The notes below the pieces were generated by a model that ran no database searches, had not been told where the DNA came from, and saw only the letters and a program-made list of their open reading frames with translations. Below are positions 33,622-46,522 of a stretch of 64,000 bases of DNA, in pieces. Positions within the stretch are counted from its first letter, which is position 1. Every line of letters begins with the position of its first letter. Where the stretch lies: positions 39,047 through 103,046 of the forward strand of contig NZ_JALDTZ010000005.1 in NCBI RefSeq assembly GCF_023109105.1. Direction: 5' to 3'. This stretch comes from Streptococcus mitis (lineage in GTDB: Bacteria > Bacillota > Bacilli > Lactobacillales > Streptococcaceae). The translations under genes and the position numbers were made by a program.

Positions 33622-33984
33622 ATGATAGTTGGACACGGAATTGATATCGAAGAATTGGCTTCGATAGAAAGTGCAGTTACACGACATGAAGGCTTTGCTA
33701 AGCGCGTGCTGACTGCTAAGGAAATGGAACGGTTTAACAGTCTTAAAGGGCGCAGACAAATCGAATATTTGGCTGGTCGCTGGTCGGCTAAGGAGGCTTT
33801 TTCCAAGGCCATGGGAACTGGTATTGGAAAGCTCGGTTTTCAGGATTTGGAAGTCTTGAACAATGAACGCGGAGCGCCTTATTTTAGTCAGTCACCATTT
33901 TCAGGAAAGATTTGGCTGTCTATCAGCCATACAGAACAGTTTGTGACAGCTAGTGTCATTTTGGAGGAAAATCATGAAAGCTAG
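33622..33984 (+). CDS. acpS: Holo-[acyl-carrier-protein] synthase
   Basis: 120 aa from ATG 33622 ('[12 protein letters not shown]'); the two upstream in-frame starts lie in the hairpin. Metal/CoA motifs '[12 protein letters not shown]' and '[15 protein letters not shown]', with 'ISHTEQFV' at the C-terminus. Transfers 4'-phosphopantetheine to ACP. The ribosome site is weak (GATGAGA), so translation may depend on read-through. Overlaps alr by 11 bases. Confidence 0.93.
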   Translation: MIVGHGIDIEELASIESAVTRHEGFAKRVLTAKEMERFNSLKGRRQIEYLAGRWSAKEAFSKAMGTGIGKLGFQDLEVLNNERGAPYFSQSPFSGKIWLSISHTEQFVTASVILEENHES

Positions 33985-35077
33985 TCCACATAGACCAACC
34001 AAGGCTCTGATTCATCTAGGAGCTATTCGACAAAATATTCAGCAAATGGGGGCCCATATCCCTCAAGGAACGATCAAGTGGGCAGTGGTCAAGGCCAATG
34101 CTTATGGGCATGGGGCTGTTGCCGTTGCCAAGGCGATTCAAGATGATGTCGATGGCTTTTGCGTTTCTAATATCGATGAAGCCATTGAACTCAGACAAGC
34201 TGGACTCAGCAAGAAAATCCTCATTTTAGGAGTTTCTGAAATCGAAGCTGTTTCTCTTGCTAAAGAATACGACATCATCTTGACAGTGGCTGGACTGGAG
34301 TGGGTTCAAGCACTCTTAGATAAAGAAGTGGACCTAACTGGATTGACAGTCCATCTCAAGATTGATTCAGGAATGGGACGGATTGGTTTTAGAGAGGCCA
34401 GTGAGGCTAATCAAGCTCAAGACTTGCTTAAACAACACGGTGCTCGTGTTGAGGGAATCTTTACCCACTTTGCTACTGCAGACGAGGAATCAGAAGTCTA
34501 CTTTAATGCCCAGTTAGAACGGTTTAAAACTATTTTGGATAGTATGAAGGAAGTTCCAGACCTGGTTCATGCCAGCAATTCTGCAACGACTCTTTGGCAT
34601 GCAGAGACTATTTTCAATGCGGTTCGTATGGGAGATGCCATGTATGGTTTAAACCCAAGCGGAGAGGTCTTGGATTTGCCTTATGACTTGACTCTGGCCT
34701 TGACCTTGGAGTCTGCTCTGGTCCATGTCAAGACAGTTCCAGCTGGAGCTTGCATGGGCTACGGAGCTACCTATCAGGCGGATAGCGAGCAAATTATCGC
34801 GACAGTTCCAATCGGCTATGCGGATGGTTGGACACGTGACATGCAGAATTTCTCTGTCTTGGTAGATGGCCAAGCTTGCCAAATCGTTGGACGAGTATCC
34901 ATGGACCAAATCACCATTCGTTTGCCTAAGCTTTATCCCTTAGGAACAAAGGTAACCTTAATTGGTTCTAACGGAGGCAAGGAAATCACAGCTACTCAGG
35001 TAGCGACTTACCGTGGAACCATTAACTATGAAGTGGTTTGTCTTCTCAGCGACCGCATTCCGAGAGAATATTATTAG
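33974..35077 (+). CDS. alr: Alanine racemase
   Basis: 367 aa from ATG 33974 (GGAGGAAAATC before it, inside acpS). PLP lysine K40 in '[12 protein letters not shown]' and catalytic Tyr near residue 264 in 'CMGYGATYQ'; C-terminal beta domain with '[10 protein letters not shown]'. Makes D-alanine for peptidoglycan and teichoic acids; its product is used by Ddl encoded at 59932. acpS-alr overlap is typical of streptococci. Confidence 0.95.
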   Translation: MKASPHRPTKALIHLGAIRQNIQQMGAHIPQGTIKWAVVKANAYGHGAVAVAKAIQDDVDGFCVSNIDEAIELRQAGLSKKILILGVSEIEAVSLAKEYDIILTVAGLEWVQALLDKEVDLTGLTVHLKIDSGMGRIGFREASEANQAQDLLKQHGARVEGIFTHFATADEESEVYFNAQLERFKTILDSMKEVPDLVHASNSATTLWHAETIFNAVRMGDAMYGLNPSGEVLDLPYDLTLALTLESALVHVKTVPAGACMGYGATYQADSEQIIATVPIGYADGWTRDMQNFSVLVDGQACQIVGRVSMDQITIRLPKLYPLGTKVTLIGSNGGKEITATQVATYRGTINYEVVCLLSDRIPREYY

Positions 35078-35095
35078 AAAAGAAAGGAGTGGAGC

Positions 35096-37111
35096 ATGAA
35101 TCTACATCAACCCTTGCATGTCTTACCTGGTGTGGGACCAAAGTCAGGAGAAAAATACGCCAAACTAGGAATTGAAAACTTGCAAGATCTCTTGCTCTAC
35201 TTTCCTTTCCGTTATGAAGATTTTAAGACCAAACAGGTACTAGAGCTAGAAGACGGTGAAAAGGCAGTCCTATCTGGTCAGGTAGTGACACCGGCTAGTG
35301 TTCAGTATTATGGTTTTAAGCGTAATCGCCTGCGCTTTAGCCTTAAGCAGGGAGAGGTCGTTTTTGCGGTTAACTTTTTCAATCAACCTTACCTAGCAGA
35401 CAAAATTGAACTAGGAGCGACTTTGGCTGTCTTTGGCAAGTGGGATCGTGCCAAGGCTAGCCTTACAGGTATGAAGGTTTTAGCTCAAGTCGAGGATGAT
35501 CTCCAGCCTGTTTATCGATTGGCTCAGGGAATCAGTCAGGCCAGTCTAGTCAAGGTCATCAAGACAGCCTTTGATCAGGGACTGGACCTCTTGATAGAGG
35601 AAAATCTTCCCCAGTCCTTGCTTGACAAATACAAACTCATGTCTCGTTGTCAGGCTGTTCGTGCTATGCATTTTCCTAAGGATTTGGCAGAATACAAGCA
35701 GGCCCTTCGCCGTATCAAATTTGAGGAACTCTTTTATTTTCAAATGCAGTTGCAGACGCTCAAGTCTGAAAATAGAGTTCAGGGAAGTGGCCTGGTTCTG
35801 AATTGGTCTCAGGAAAAGGTGACAGAAGTCAAAGAAAGTTTGCCTTTTGCCCTGACCCCTGCTCAGGAAAAGAGTTTGCAGGAAATTTTGGTTGATATGA
35901 AGTCGGACCACCACATGAATCGTCTACTACAAGGGGATGTGGGGAGTGGAAAAACTGTTGTTGCTGGCTTGGCTATGTTTGCGGCAGTGACGGCTGGCTA
36001 TCAGTCCGCCCTCATGGTGCCGACAGAAATCCTTGCAGAGCAACACTTTGAGAGTTTACAAAACCTATTTCCAGACTTGAAACTGGCTCTCTTGACAGGT
36101 TCTTTGAAAGCTGCAGAAAAGAGAGAAGTCTTGGAGGCTATTGCCAAGGGGGAGGTTGATTTGATTATCGGAACTCATGCTCTAATTCAGGATGGGGTGG
36201 ATTATGCTCGACTTGGTTTGATTATCATCGATGAGCAGCACCGTTTTGGTGTGGGACAAAGGCGTATTTTACGGGAAAAAGGCGACAATCCTGACGTCCT
36301 CATGATGACGGCGACTCCTATTCCACGGACGCTGGCCATCACAGCCTTTGGTGATATGGATGTTTCCATTATCGACCAGATGCCAGCAGGACGGAAGCCT
36401 ATTGTGACACGCTGGATCAAGCATGAGCAATTACCTCAGGTCTTGACTTGGTTAGAGGGGGAAATTCAAAAAGGTTCTCAAGCCTATGTCATCTCTCCCT
36501 TGATTGAAGAATCAGAAGCTCTGGATTTGAAAAATGCCATTGCCTTATCAGAGGAGCTGACAGCTCATTTTGCAGGTAAGGCAGAAGTGGCCCTTCTACA
36601 TGGTAAGATGAAGAGTGACGAAAAAGACCAGATCATGCAGGATTTTAAAGAGAGAAAAACGGATATTCTGGTTTCGACAACGGTTATTGAGGTCGGGGTT
36701 AACGTTCCCAATGCTACTGTCATGATCATCATGGACGCCGATCGCTTTGGGCTCAGCCAGCTGCACCAGCTCAGAGGTCGTGTCGGTCGGGGAGACAAGC
36801 AGTCCTACGCTGTACTTGTTGCCAATCCTAAGACCGATTCTGGGAAAGACCGCATGCGCATTATGACAGAAACCACCAATGGATTTGTCCTTGCGGAGGA
36901 AGATTTGAAAATGCGTGGTTCAGGTGAGATTTTTGGAACCAGACAGTCAGGTCTTCCAGAGTTCCAAGTGGCTGATATTATCGAAGATTTTCCGATTTTA
37001 GAAGAAGCTAGAAAAGTTGCTAGCTACATTAGTTCCATAGAAGGTTGGCAAGAGGATCCAGAGTGGCGCATGATTGCCCTTCATCTGGAAAAGAAAGAAC
37101 ATTTAGATTAA
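35096..37111 (+). CDS. recG: ATP-dependent DNA helicase RecG
   Basis: 671 aa. N-terminal wedge/OB domain (1-200; 'LPGVGPKSGEKYAKLGIENLQDLL', 'YYGFKRNRLRF'), Walker A GDVGSGKT near residue 281, DEQH box 'IIDEQHRFG' near 377, 'MTATPIPRTLAI' motif III, and motif VI 'QLRGRVGRG'. Remodels stalled forks and Holliday junctions. Ribosome site AAAGGAGTGGAGC. The final A of its TAA stop is the first base of the following BOX element. Confidence 0.96.
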   Translation: MNLHQPLHVLPGVGPKSGEKYAKLGIENLQDLLLYFPFRYEDFKTKQVLELEDGEKAVLSGQVVTPASVQYYGFKRNRLRFSLKQGEVVFAVNFFNQPYLADKIELGATLAVFGKWDRAKASLTGMKVLAQVEDDLQPVYRLAQGISQASLVKVIKTAFDQGLDLLIEENLPQSLLDKYKLMSRCQAVRAMHFPKDLAEYKQALRRIKFEELFYFQMQLQTLKSENRVQGSGLVLNWSQEKVTEVKESLPFALTPAQEKSLQEILVDMKSDHHMNRLLQGDVGSGKTVVAGLAMFAAVTAGYQSALMVPTEILAEQHFESLQNLFPDLKLALLTGSLKAAEKREVLEAIAKGEVDLIIGTHALIQDGVDYARLGLIIIDEQHRFGVGQRRILREKGDNPDVLMMTATPIPRTLAITAFGDMDVSIIDQMPAGRKPIVTRWIKHEQLPQVLTWLEGEIQKGSQAYVISPLIEESEALDLKNAIALSEELTAHFAGKAEVALLHGKMKSDEKDQIMQDFKERKTDILVSTTVIEVGVNVPNATVMIIMDADRFGLSQLHQLRGRVGRGDKQSYAVLVANPKTDSGKDRMRIMTETTNGFVLAEEDLKMRGSGEIFGTRQSGLPEFQVADIIEDFPILEEARKVASYISSIEGWQEDPEWRMIALHLEKKEHLD

Positions 37112-37352
37112 TACTTTTCGAAAATCTCTTCAAACCACGTCAACGTCGCCTTAGCGTATGTATGGTGACTGACTTCGTCAGTTCTATCCACAACCTCAAA
37201 ACAGTGTTTTGAGCTGACTTCGTCAGTCTTATCCACAACCTCAAAACAGTTTTTTGAGCTGACTTAGTCAGTCTTATCCACAACCTTAAGGCAGTTCTTT
37301 GAGCAACCTGCGGCTAGTTTCCTAGTTTGCTCTTTGATTTTCATTGAGTATA
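37110..37352 (+). repeat. BOX element (A-B-B-B-C) fused to the recG stop
   Basis: boxA (ATACTTTTCGAAAATC...), three boxB units (the third diverged: CCTTAAGGCAGTTCTTTGAG), boxC to CATTGAGTATA. It starts at the last base of recG, so any recG mRNA carries it as 3' UTR; no other terminator follows before the next promoter. Confidence 0.92.
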
Positions 37353-37370
37353 AGCTTTCTCTAAGGAAAT

Positions 37371-37403
37371 CTTAAGTTAGCTTTCAGGTTTGGCCCTTAT
37401 ACT
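37371..37403 (+). promoter_or_regulatory. Promoter with CiaR-like repeat
   Basis: TATACT (37398-37403) without a good -35. Upstream CTTAAG-TTAGC-TTTCAG (37371-37387) resembles the direct repeat TTTAAG-N5-TTTAAG bound by the response regulator CiaR, with the second arm degenerate and 10 bases from the -10. Candidate only. Confidence 0.35.
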
Positions 37404-37434
37404 AGAGTCATCAAAAAGAAACGAGGACTCTCAC

Positions 37435-37497
37435 ATGACAGTAACGATTAAAGTAAATTACCAAACCACTTTCCAAAAGAAAGAAGCAAAAAATTAA
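37435..37497 (+). CDS. Predicted 20-residue peptide or small RNA
   Basis: ATG at 37435 opens 20 codons, MTVTIKVNYQTTFQKKEAKN, then TAA. A purine-rich GAGGA lies 9 bases upstream and the whole unit is bounded by a TATACT promoter (37398) and a strong terminator (37514-37536), giving a transcript of about 125 bases. That is also the size of pneumococcal CiaR-dependent small RNAs, so the unit could be a coding mRNA, an sRNA or both. No signal peptide or membrane segment is visible. Confidence 0.4.
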   Translation: MTVTIKVNYQTTFQKKEAKN

Positions 37498-37513
37498 TAT
37501 AAATATAAGGAAG

Positions 37514-37537
37514 AAAGAGCGAAATGCTCTTTTTTCG
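37514..37537 (+). terminator. Terminator of the small transcript
   Basis: AAAGAGC-GAAAT-GCTCTTT followed by TTTCG; ends the small transcript well before axe. Confidence 0.75.
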
Positions 37538-37541
37538 TTTT

Positions 37542-37633
37542 AAAACTACTTTCAGCCCGTCATCCTAAAAGTAAAGAATCTAAATTCACTTTCTATTTGT
37601 CCTTCTTTCTTGCATTGCTTTTCTAGATATGCT
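37542..37633 (+). promoter_or_regulatory. Putative nan-type control region of the esterase gene
   Basis: Distal box AAAACTACTTTCA (37542-37554), proximal GAATCTAAATTCAC (37576-37589) or AAAAGTAAA-GA-ATCTA (37567-37582), and a weak -10 TATGCT (37628-37633), 52 bases from the proximal box. The weakest member of the promoter family described at 38698, 43446, 48538 and 54058. Confidence 0.4.
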
Positions 37634-37672
37634 ACAGTGGTGATAGCGATTACAAAATAAAAGGAGCATGCT

Positions 37673-38653
37673 ATGAAAAATCCAGCTTTGCTAGAAGAAA
37701 TCAAGACCTATAAAGGAAGGGATGAGGTTCCAGAGGACTTTGATGCTTTCTGGGATGGGGAAGTGAAAAAAGTTTCAACTCTTCCAGCCTACCAGTTGGA
37801 GGAAAGAGATTTCCACATTCCTCAAGTCAAGTGCTATGAGTTAACATTTGAAGGAACCAATGAAGGAAAGGTCTATGCGCGCGTCGTTCTTCCAAAGAGT
37901 GAGGAAAAAGTTCCTCTAATCTTCCATTTCCATGGTTATATGGGACGTGGCTGGGACTGGGCCGACATGCTGGCCTTCACTGTAGCTGGTTACGGTGTTG
38001 TTTCCATGGATGTACGGGGTCAGTCAGGTTACTCGCAAGACGGCTTGCGTTCTCCTCTTGGAAATACCGTTAAGGGGCATATTATCCGTGGTGCTGTGGA
38101 AGGTCGGGAGCATCTCTTTTATAAGGATGTTTATCTGGATATTTACCAGTTGGTTGAAATTGTTGCTAGTCTACCTGAGGTAGATGAGAAGAGACTTTCT
38201 AGTTATGGTGCCTCACAAGGAGGGGCTCTAGCTCTGGTTGCAGCAGCGCTCAATCCTCGAATTCAGAAAACAGTTGCCATCTATCCCTTCTTGTCAGACT
38301 TTAGACGAGTGCTTGAGATTGGTAATACCAGTGAAGCTTATGACGAACTTTTCCGTTATTTCAAGTTTCATGATCCCTTCCATGAAACTGAGGAGGACAT
38401 CATGGCGACCCTGGCCTATATCGATGTGAAAAATCTTGCCCATCGTATCAAGGGTGAGGTTAAGATGATTACGGGCTTGGACGATGATGTTTGCTACCCT
38501 ATTACCCAGTTTGCGATATACAACCGTCTGACCTGCGATAAGGCCTATCGCATCATGCCTGAGTATGCCCACGAAGCCATGAATGTCTTTGTCAATGACC
38601 AAGTCTACAACTGGCTTTGTGGTAGTGAGATTCCTTTTAAGTACGTAAAATAA
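37673..38653 (+). CDS. axe1: Acetyl xylan esterase / deacetylase (CE7 family)
   Basis: 326 aa alpha/beta-hydrolase of the Axe/cephalosporin-C deacetylase type: oxyanion region 'HFHGYMGRGWDW' (about 83-94), nucleophile Ser181 in GASQGG, Asp in 'TGLDDDVCYP' (near 271) and His300 in 'PEYAHEAM'. Intracellular (no signal), it removes acetyl groups from imported acetylated sugars. Next to the sialic acid genes it may deal with O-acetylated sugars or sialic acids (inference). RBS AAAGGAGCATGCT. The 3' third of the gene is copied at 42687-43045. Confidence 0.88.
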   Translation: MKNPALLEEIKTYKGRDEVPEDFDAFWDGEVKKVSTLPAYQLEERDFHIPQVKCYELTFEGTNEGKVYARVVLPKSEEKVPLIFHFHGYMGRGWDWADMLAFTVAGYGVVSMDVRGQSGYSQDGLRSPLGNTVKGHIIRGAVEGREHLFYKDVYLDIYQLVEIVASLPEVDEKRLSSYGASQGGALALVAAALNPRIQKTVAIYPFLSDFRRVLEIGNTSEAYDELFRYFKFHDPFHETEEDIMATLAYIDVKNLAHRIKGEVKMITGLDDDVCYPITQFAIYNRLTCDKAYRIMPEYAHEAMNVFVNDQVYNWLCGSEIPFKYVK

Positions 38654-38658
38654 TGAAT

Positions 38659-38687
38659 GAGAGAGCCTAGTAGCTCTCTTTTTTTGT
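38659..38687 (+). terminator. Terminator of axe1
   Basis: GAGAGC/GCTCTC stem with CTAGTA loop and T7. Confidence 0.8.
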
Positions 38688-38697
38688 TTTAGACATT

Positions 38698-38787
38698 GAA
38701 ACTACTTTTAAAAATATTAAAATATTACTGAAAGTAAAATCTATTCTATGTCAAGCTCGAGATAAACCTATGACTTTATTGTATAAT
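38698..38787 (+). promoter_or_regulatory. nanA sialidase promoter with paired boxes
   Basis: Distal box GAAACTACTTTTA (38698-38710), proximal box GAAAGTAAAATCTA (38730-38743), TATAAT (38782-38787), exactly 52 bases from the proximal box. There is no recognisable -35 at the right place (GAGATA), which suggests activator dependence. The likely activator is the RpiR-type regulator encoded at 56050. The leader to the ATG is about 180 bases. Confidence 0.55.
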
Positions 38788-38933
38788 AAAGAAAAAGTCT
38801 CTAGGAAAGGAGTGAAAGAGCTACTGTTTGGATTGCAGCTAGCTAAATTTTGAAAGAGAGAAAGAGAGCAACTCTCGTTTATTAATTGCTTTCTTGTGTT
38901 TTCCTATGATGGGGAGTAAAAATTTTAAAGTAA

Positions 38934-42653
<3,720 letters not shown>

Positions 42654-42686
42654 ACTAGGTTTTATATAAAATGAATCTCTCTCATT

Positions 42687-43061
42687 TCAGACTTTAGACG
42701 AGTGCTTGAGATTGGCAATACCAGCGAGGCTTACGACGAACTTTTCCGTTATTTCAAGTTTCACGACCCCTTCCATGAAACGGAGGAGGAAATCATGGCA
42801 ACCCTTGCCTATATTGATGTGAAAAATCTTGCCCATCGTATCAAGGGTGAGGTTAAGATGATTACGGGCTTGGACGATGATGTTTGCTACCCTATTACCC
42901 AGTTTGCGATTTACAACCGCCTGACCTGCGATAAGGCCTATCGTATCATGCCAGAGTATGCTCACGAAGCCATGAATGTTTTTGTCAATGACCAAGTCTA
43001 CAACTGGCTCTGTGGTAGTGAGATTCCTTTTAAATATGTGAAGTGGGGAATGAGAGGCTGA
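42687..43061 (+). pseudogene. 3' fragment of axe1 (duplicate)
   Basis: From TCAGACTTTAGACGAG the sequence is about 95% identical to axe1 from 38294 onward (residues about 209-326: 'LEIGNTSEAYDELFRYFKFHDPFHETEE...'). It lacks the nucleophile serine and the N-terminal two thirds, so it cannot be an active esterase. The end is altered: the frame runs on past the axe1 stop into 'WGMRG'. It begins 33 bases after the nanA stop, so nanA sits between a complete and a partial copy of the same gene. Confidence 0.85.
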
Positions 43062-43445
43062 GAAAAAAGCCTTTGAAATCATAAAAACGCATAGTATCAG
43101 GTATTGAACAACCTAGATATTATGCGTTTTATTATGGGAAGATTTACTTCATTTTCTCCTGAAGTTGAGTTTTTGTTCAACCTCTCTTTTACATTAATAA
43201 TGTGACTAGAACATGCCATATATTTTCTGAATGAACTATAACAAAGAGGGCTATATCTTAATTTTAAATAAACCCGTCTAGAGCCTAAGAAGATAGTGAG
43301 GCCTCTAGAGTTTTTTTTAATAATTGATAAAATTAGAGTTATATTTATAGTTGTTTTAGACAATAAGAATTTTTAAGCTATTTTCTAATGGTTGTTTTAT
43401 GATTATATCACCTAATTATAAATAAGCATTAATATATTTGGTATA
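43062..43445. other. Intergenic region with two terminator hairpins
   Basis: A long hairpin AAAACGCATA...TATGCGTTTT (43084-43130), and TCTAGAGCCT...AGGCCTCTAGAG followed by T8 (43277-43318). The 140 bases between them carry no gene that I trust. A terminator with no gene before it suggests that a gene was lost here, perhaps with the axe1 fragmentation. Confidence 0.5.
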
Positions 43446-43542
43446 GAAAGTAGTTTCTTAATAATGTGTTATATAAAATATTTATAAAAGTATATTCTAT
43501 TTTACAACAAATATTGAAAGCGCTTTAAAAAAGGTATATAAT
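43446..43542 (+). promoter_or_regulatory. nan-type promoter with cre on the -35 (transporter operon)
   Basis: Distal box GAAAGTAGTTTCT (43446-43458), proximal box AAAAGTATATTCTA (43486-43499, 11 of 14 matching the nanA box), TTGAAA (43514-43519), 17-base spacer, TATAAT (43537-43542). The -35 lies inside the cre palindrome TTGAAAGCGCTTTAAA (43514-43529). A leader of about 200 AT-rich bases precedes the first gene at 43751. Confidence 0.65.
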
Positions 43543-43750
43543 GGGTTCATAAAACAAGGGAAATGAGGCATAAGAAAGACACGTTATAAGAGATGTAATA
43601 AATAATTTTTTTGGAGTTTATCATAGGTAAGAAACAGAAATAAATTCTTAATAGAATTGAGAATTAATATATCGTAAATTATATATTTTTAAAATAGGGA
43701 TTGTGGTGCTGCTATATATAAATAAAAATGTGTAGAAAGGAGGATACGGT

Positions 43751-44203
43751 ATGATTATTACAAGAATTAGTCGTTTAGAAACTTATGTGAAAGTAAATCC
43801 ACATTTTGCAACATTAATAGATTTTCTAGAAAAAACAGGACTAGAAAATTTGACAGAAGGTCCGATTGATATCGATGGTGATCGATTGTTTGGAAATTGC
43901 TTTACATATTTAGCAGATGGCCAAGCAGGAGACTTCTTTGAAACTCACCAAAGATATTTGGATATTCATTTAGTTTTGGAAAACGAAGAAGCTATGGCTG
44001 TTACGTCGCCTGAAAATGTAAGCGTTACCCAAAAATATGATAAAGAAAAAGATATTGAATTATACACAGGGAAAGTGGAACAGTTAGTTCATTTGAGAGC
44101 TGGCGAATGCCTCATCACTTTTCCAGAAGATTTACATCAACCAAAGGTTCGTATAAATGATGAACCTGTGAAAAAAGTAGTCTTTAAAGTTGCGATTTCT
44201 TAA
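43751..44203 (+). CDS. yhcH: YhcH/YjgK/YiaL family protein (probable sialate anomerase), copy 1
   Basis: 150 aa cupin-like YhcH/DUF386 protein: 'QRYLDIHLVLENEEAM' (metal-binding His/Asp region), 'GECLITFPEDLHQPKV' (His of the second motif). E. coli YhcH was shown to be a metal-dependent anomerase that gives the open form of sialic acid to the lyase; the same role is inferred here. AGAAAGGAGG ribosome site. First gene of the ABC transporter operon; a second copy is at 52927. Confidence 0.82.
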   Translation: MIITRISRLETYVKVNPHFATLIDFLEKTGLENLTEGPIDIDGDRLFGNCFTYLADGQAGDFFETHQRYLDIHLVLENEEAMAVTSPENVSVTQKYDKEKDIELYTGKVEQLVHLRAGECLITFPEDLHQPKVRINDEPVKKVVFKVAIS

Positions 44204-44221
44204 TGTAGAAAGGGTAGAACA

Positions 44222-45559
44222 ATGAGAAAAATGAGAAAGTTTTTATGTCTAGCTGGAGTTGCGCTAGCAGCTGTTGCTTTGGTAGCTTGTTCAGGAAAGA
44301 AAGAAGCTACAACTAGTACTGAACCACCGACAGAATTATCTGGTGAGATTACAATGTGGCACTCCTTTACTCAAGGACCACGTTTAGAAAGTATTCAAAA
44401 ATCAGCAGATGCTTTCATGCAAAAACATCCAAAAACGAAAATCAAGATTGAAACATTTTCTTGGAATGACTTCTATACTAAATGGACTACAGGTTTAGCA
44501 AATGGAAATGTGCCAGATATCAGTACAGCTCTTCCTAACCAAGTAATGGAAATGGTAAACTCAGATGCTTTGGTTCCTCTCAACGATTCTATCAAGCGTA
44601 TTGGACAGGATAAATTTAACGAAACTGCCTTAAATGAAGCAAAAATCGGAGATGATTACTACTCTGTTCCTCTTTATTCACATGCGCAAGTCATGTGGGT
44701 TAGAACAGATTTGTTAAAAGAACATAATATTGAGGTTCCTAAAACTTGGGATCAACTCTATGAAGCTTCTAAAAAATTGAAAGAAGCTGGAGTTTATGGC
44801 TTGTCTGTTCCGTTTGGAACAAATGACTTAATGGCAACACGTTTCTTGAACTTCTACGTACGTAGTGGTGGTGGAAGTCTTTTGACAAAAGATCTTAAAG
44901 CAGACTTGACAAGCCAACTTGCACAAGATGGTATTAAATACTGGGTTAAATTGTATAAAGAAATCTCACCTCAAGATTCTTTGAACTTTAATGTCCTTCA
45001 ACAAGCTACCTTGTTCTATCAAGGAAAAACAGCATTTGACTTTAACTCTGGTTTCCATATTGGAGGAATTAATGCCAACAGTCCTCAATTGATTGATTCG
45101 ATTGATGCTTATCCTATTCCAAAAATCAAAGAGTCTGATAAAGACCAAGGAATTGAAACCTCAAATATTCCAATGGTTGTTTGGAAAAATTCAAAACATC
45201 CAGAAGTTGCTAAAGCATTCTTAGAAACACTTTATAACGAAGAAGACTACGTTAAATTCCTTGATTCAACTCCAGTAGGTATGTTACCAACTATTAGAGG
45301 GATTAGCGATTCTGCAGCCTATAAAGAAAATGAAACTCGTAAGAAATTTAAACATGCTGAGGAAGTAATTACTGAAGCTGTTAAAAAAGGTACTGCTATT
45401 GGTTATGAAAATGGACCAAGTGTACAAGCTGGTATGTTGACTAACCAACACATTATTGAACAAATGTTCCAAGATATCATTTCAAATGGAACAGATCCTA
45501 TGAAAGCAGCAAAAGAAGCAGAAAAACAATTAAACGATTTATTTGAGGCTGTTCAGTAG
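44222..45559 (+). CDS. ABC sugar-binding lipoprotein (CUT1)
   Basis: 445 aa. Lipoprotein signal with lipobox LVAC and Cys at residue 23; then an extracytoplasmic solute-binding family 1 fold ('GEITMWHSFTQGPRLESIQKSADAFMQKHP', 'LANGNVPDISTALPNQVMEMV'). The position corresponds to the transporter beside nanB in pneumococcus, thought to take up sialic acid-derived sugars, possibly 2,7-anhydro-Neu5Ac. Followed by two permeases and no ATPase gene. Confidence 0.87.
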   Translation: MRKMRKFLCLAGVALAAVALVACSGKKEATTSTEPPTELSGEITMWHSFTQGPRLESIQKSADAFMQKHPKTKIKIETFSWNDFYTKWTTGLANGNVPDISTALPNQVMEMVNSDALVPLNDSIKRIGQDKFNETALNEAKIGDDYYSVPLYSHAQVMWVRTDLLKEHNIEVPKTWDQLYEASKKLKEAGVYGLSVPFGTNDLMATRFLNFYVRSGGGSLLTKDLKADLTSQLAQDGIKYWVKLYKEISPQDSLNFNVLQQATLFYQGKTAFDFNSGFHIGGINANSPQLIDSIDAYPIPKIKESDKDQGIETSNIPMVVWKNSKHPEVAKAFLETLYNEEDYVKFLDSTPVGMLPTIRGISDSAAYKENETRKKFKHAEEVITEAVKKGTAIGYENGPSVQAGMLTNQHIIEQMFQDIISNGTDPMKAAKEAEKQLNDLFEAVQ

Positions 45560-45637
45560 ATGTAAAAGACTAGAAAATAGGTGGGCTAGTGAGCTGGAAA
45601 GCCCTAGCCCAATCTTGTAAAAGAAGGGAGAAGGAGA

Positions 45638-46522
45638 ATGGTTAAAGAACGTAATTTAACTCGCTGGATATTTGTTTTGCCAGCTATTATTATTGTAGGA
45701 TTACTATTTGTTTATCCGTTTTTCTCGAGTATTTTTTATAGCTTTACCAATAAGCATTTGATTATGCCCAATTACAAATTTGTTGGTTTAGCTAACTATA
45801 AAGCTGTGCTATCAGATCCCAACTTCTTTAATGCGTTCTTTAATTCAATTAAGTGGACCGTTTTCTCATTAGTTGGTCAAGTTTTAGTAGGGTTTGTATT
45901 GGCTTTAGCTCTTCACAGAGTACGCCACTTCAAGAAATTATATAGGACCTTATTGATTGTTCCTTGGGCATTTCCTACAATCGTCATTGCCTTTTCTTGG
46001 CAGTGGATTCTAAACGGGGTTTATGGCTACTTACCTAACCTAATCGTAAAATTAGGTTTAATGGATCATACACCTGCATTTTTGACAGATAGTACATGGG
46101 CATTCCTATGTTTGGTGTTTATCAACATTTGGTTCGGAGCACCGATGATTATGGTTAATGTACTTTCAGCTTTGCAAACAGTACCAGAAGAACAATTTGA
46201 AGCTGCTAAGATAGATGGTGCTTCAAGTTGGCAAGTGTTCAAGTTTATTGTCTTTCCACATATTAAAGTGGTTGTAGGGCTTCTAGTTGTTTTGAGAACT
46301 GTATGGATCTTTAATAACTTCGATATCATCTACCTAATTACTGGTGGTGGACCAGCCAATGCTACAACGACGCTTCCAATTTTTGCTTACAACCTAGGTT
46401 GGGGAACTAAATTGTTGGGTCGTGCTTCAGCAGTTACAGTATTGCTCTTTATCTTCTTGGTGGCGATTTGCTTTATCTACTTTGCTATCATCAGTAAGTG
46501 GGAAAAGGAGGGTAGAAAATAA
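45638..46522 (+). CDS. ABC sugar permease, MalF type
   Basis: 294 aa, six membrane helices, EAA loop 'EEQFEAAKIDGASSWQVFKFIVFPHIK' (about 187-212) that contacts the ATPase. Partner of the permease starting at 46522 (stop/start overlap TAATG). Binding protein upstream at 44222. ATPase supplied in trans. Confidence 0.9.
   Translation: MVKERNLTRWIFVLPAIIIVGLLFVYPFFSSIFYSFTNKHLIMPNYKFVGLANYKAVLSDPNFFNAFFNSIKWTVFSLVGQVLVGFVLALALHRVRHFKKLYRTLLIVPWAFPTIVIAFSWQWILNGVYGYLPNLIVKLGLMDHTPAFLTDSTWAFLCLVFINIWFGAPMIMVNVLSALQTVPEEQFEAAKIDGASSWQVFKFIVFPHIKVVVGLLVVLRTVWIFNNFDIIYLITGGGPANATTTLPIFAYNLGWGTKLLGRASAVTVLLFIFLVAICFIYFAIISKWEKEGRK

Noticed and set aside
43097..43363. 88-codon minus-strand ORF
   Set aside because: It crosses two terminator hairpins, has no ribosome site and an implausible composition.
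43563..43589. 8-codon ORF in the leader of the first ABC operon, possible leader peptide
   Set aside because: It has AAGGGAA nearby, but no amino-acid codon run or hairpin that would make it an attenuator peptide.
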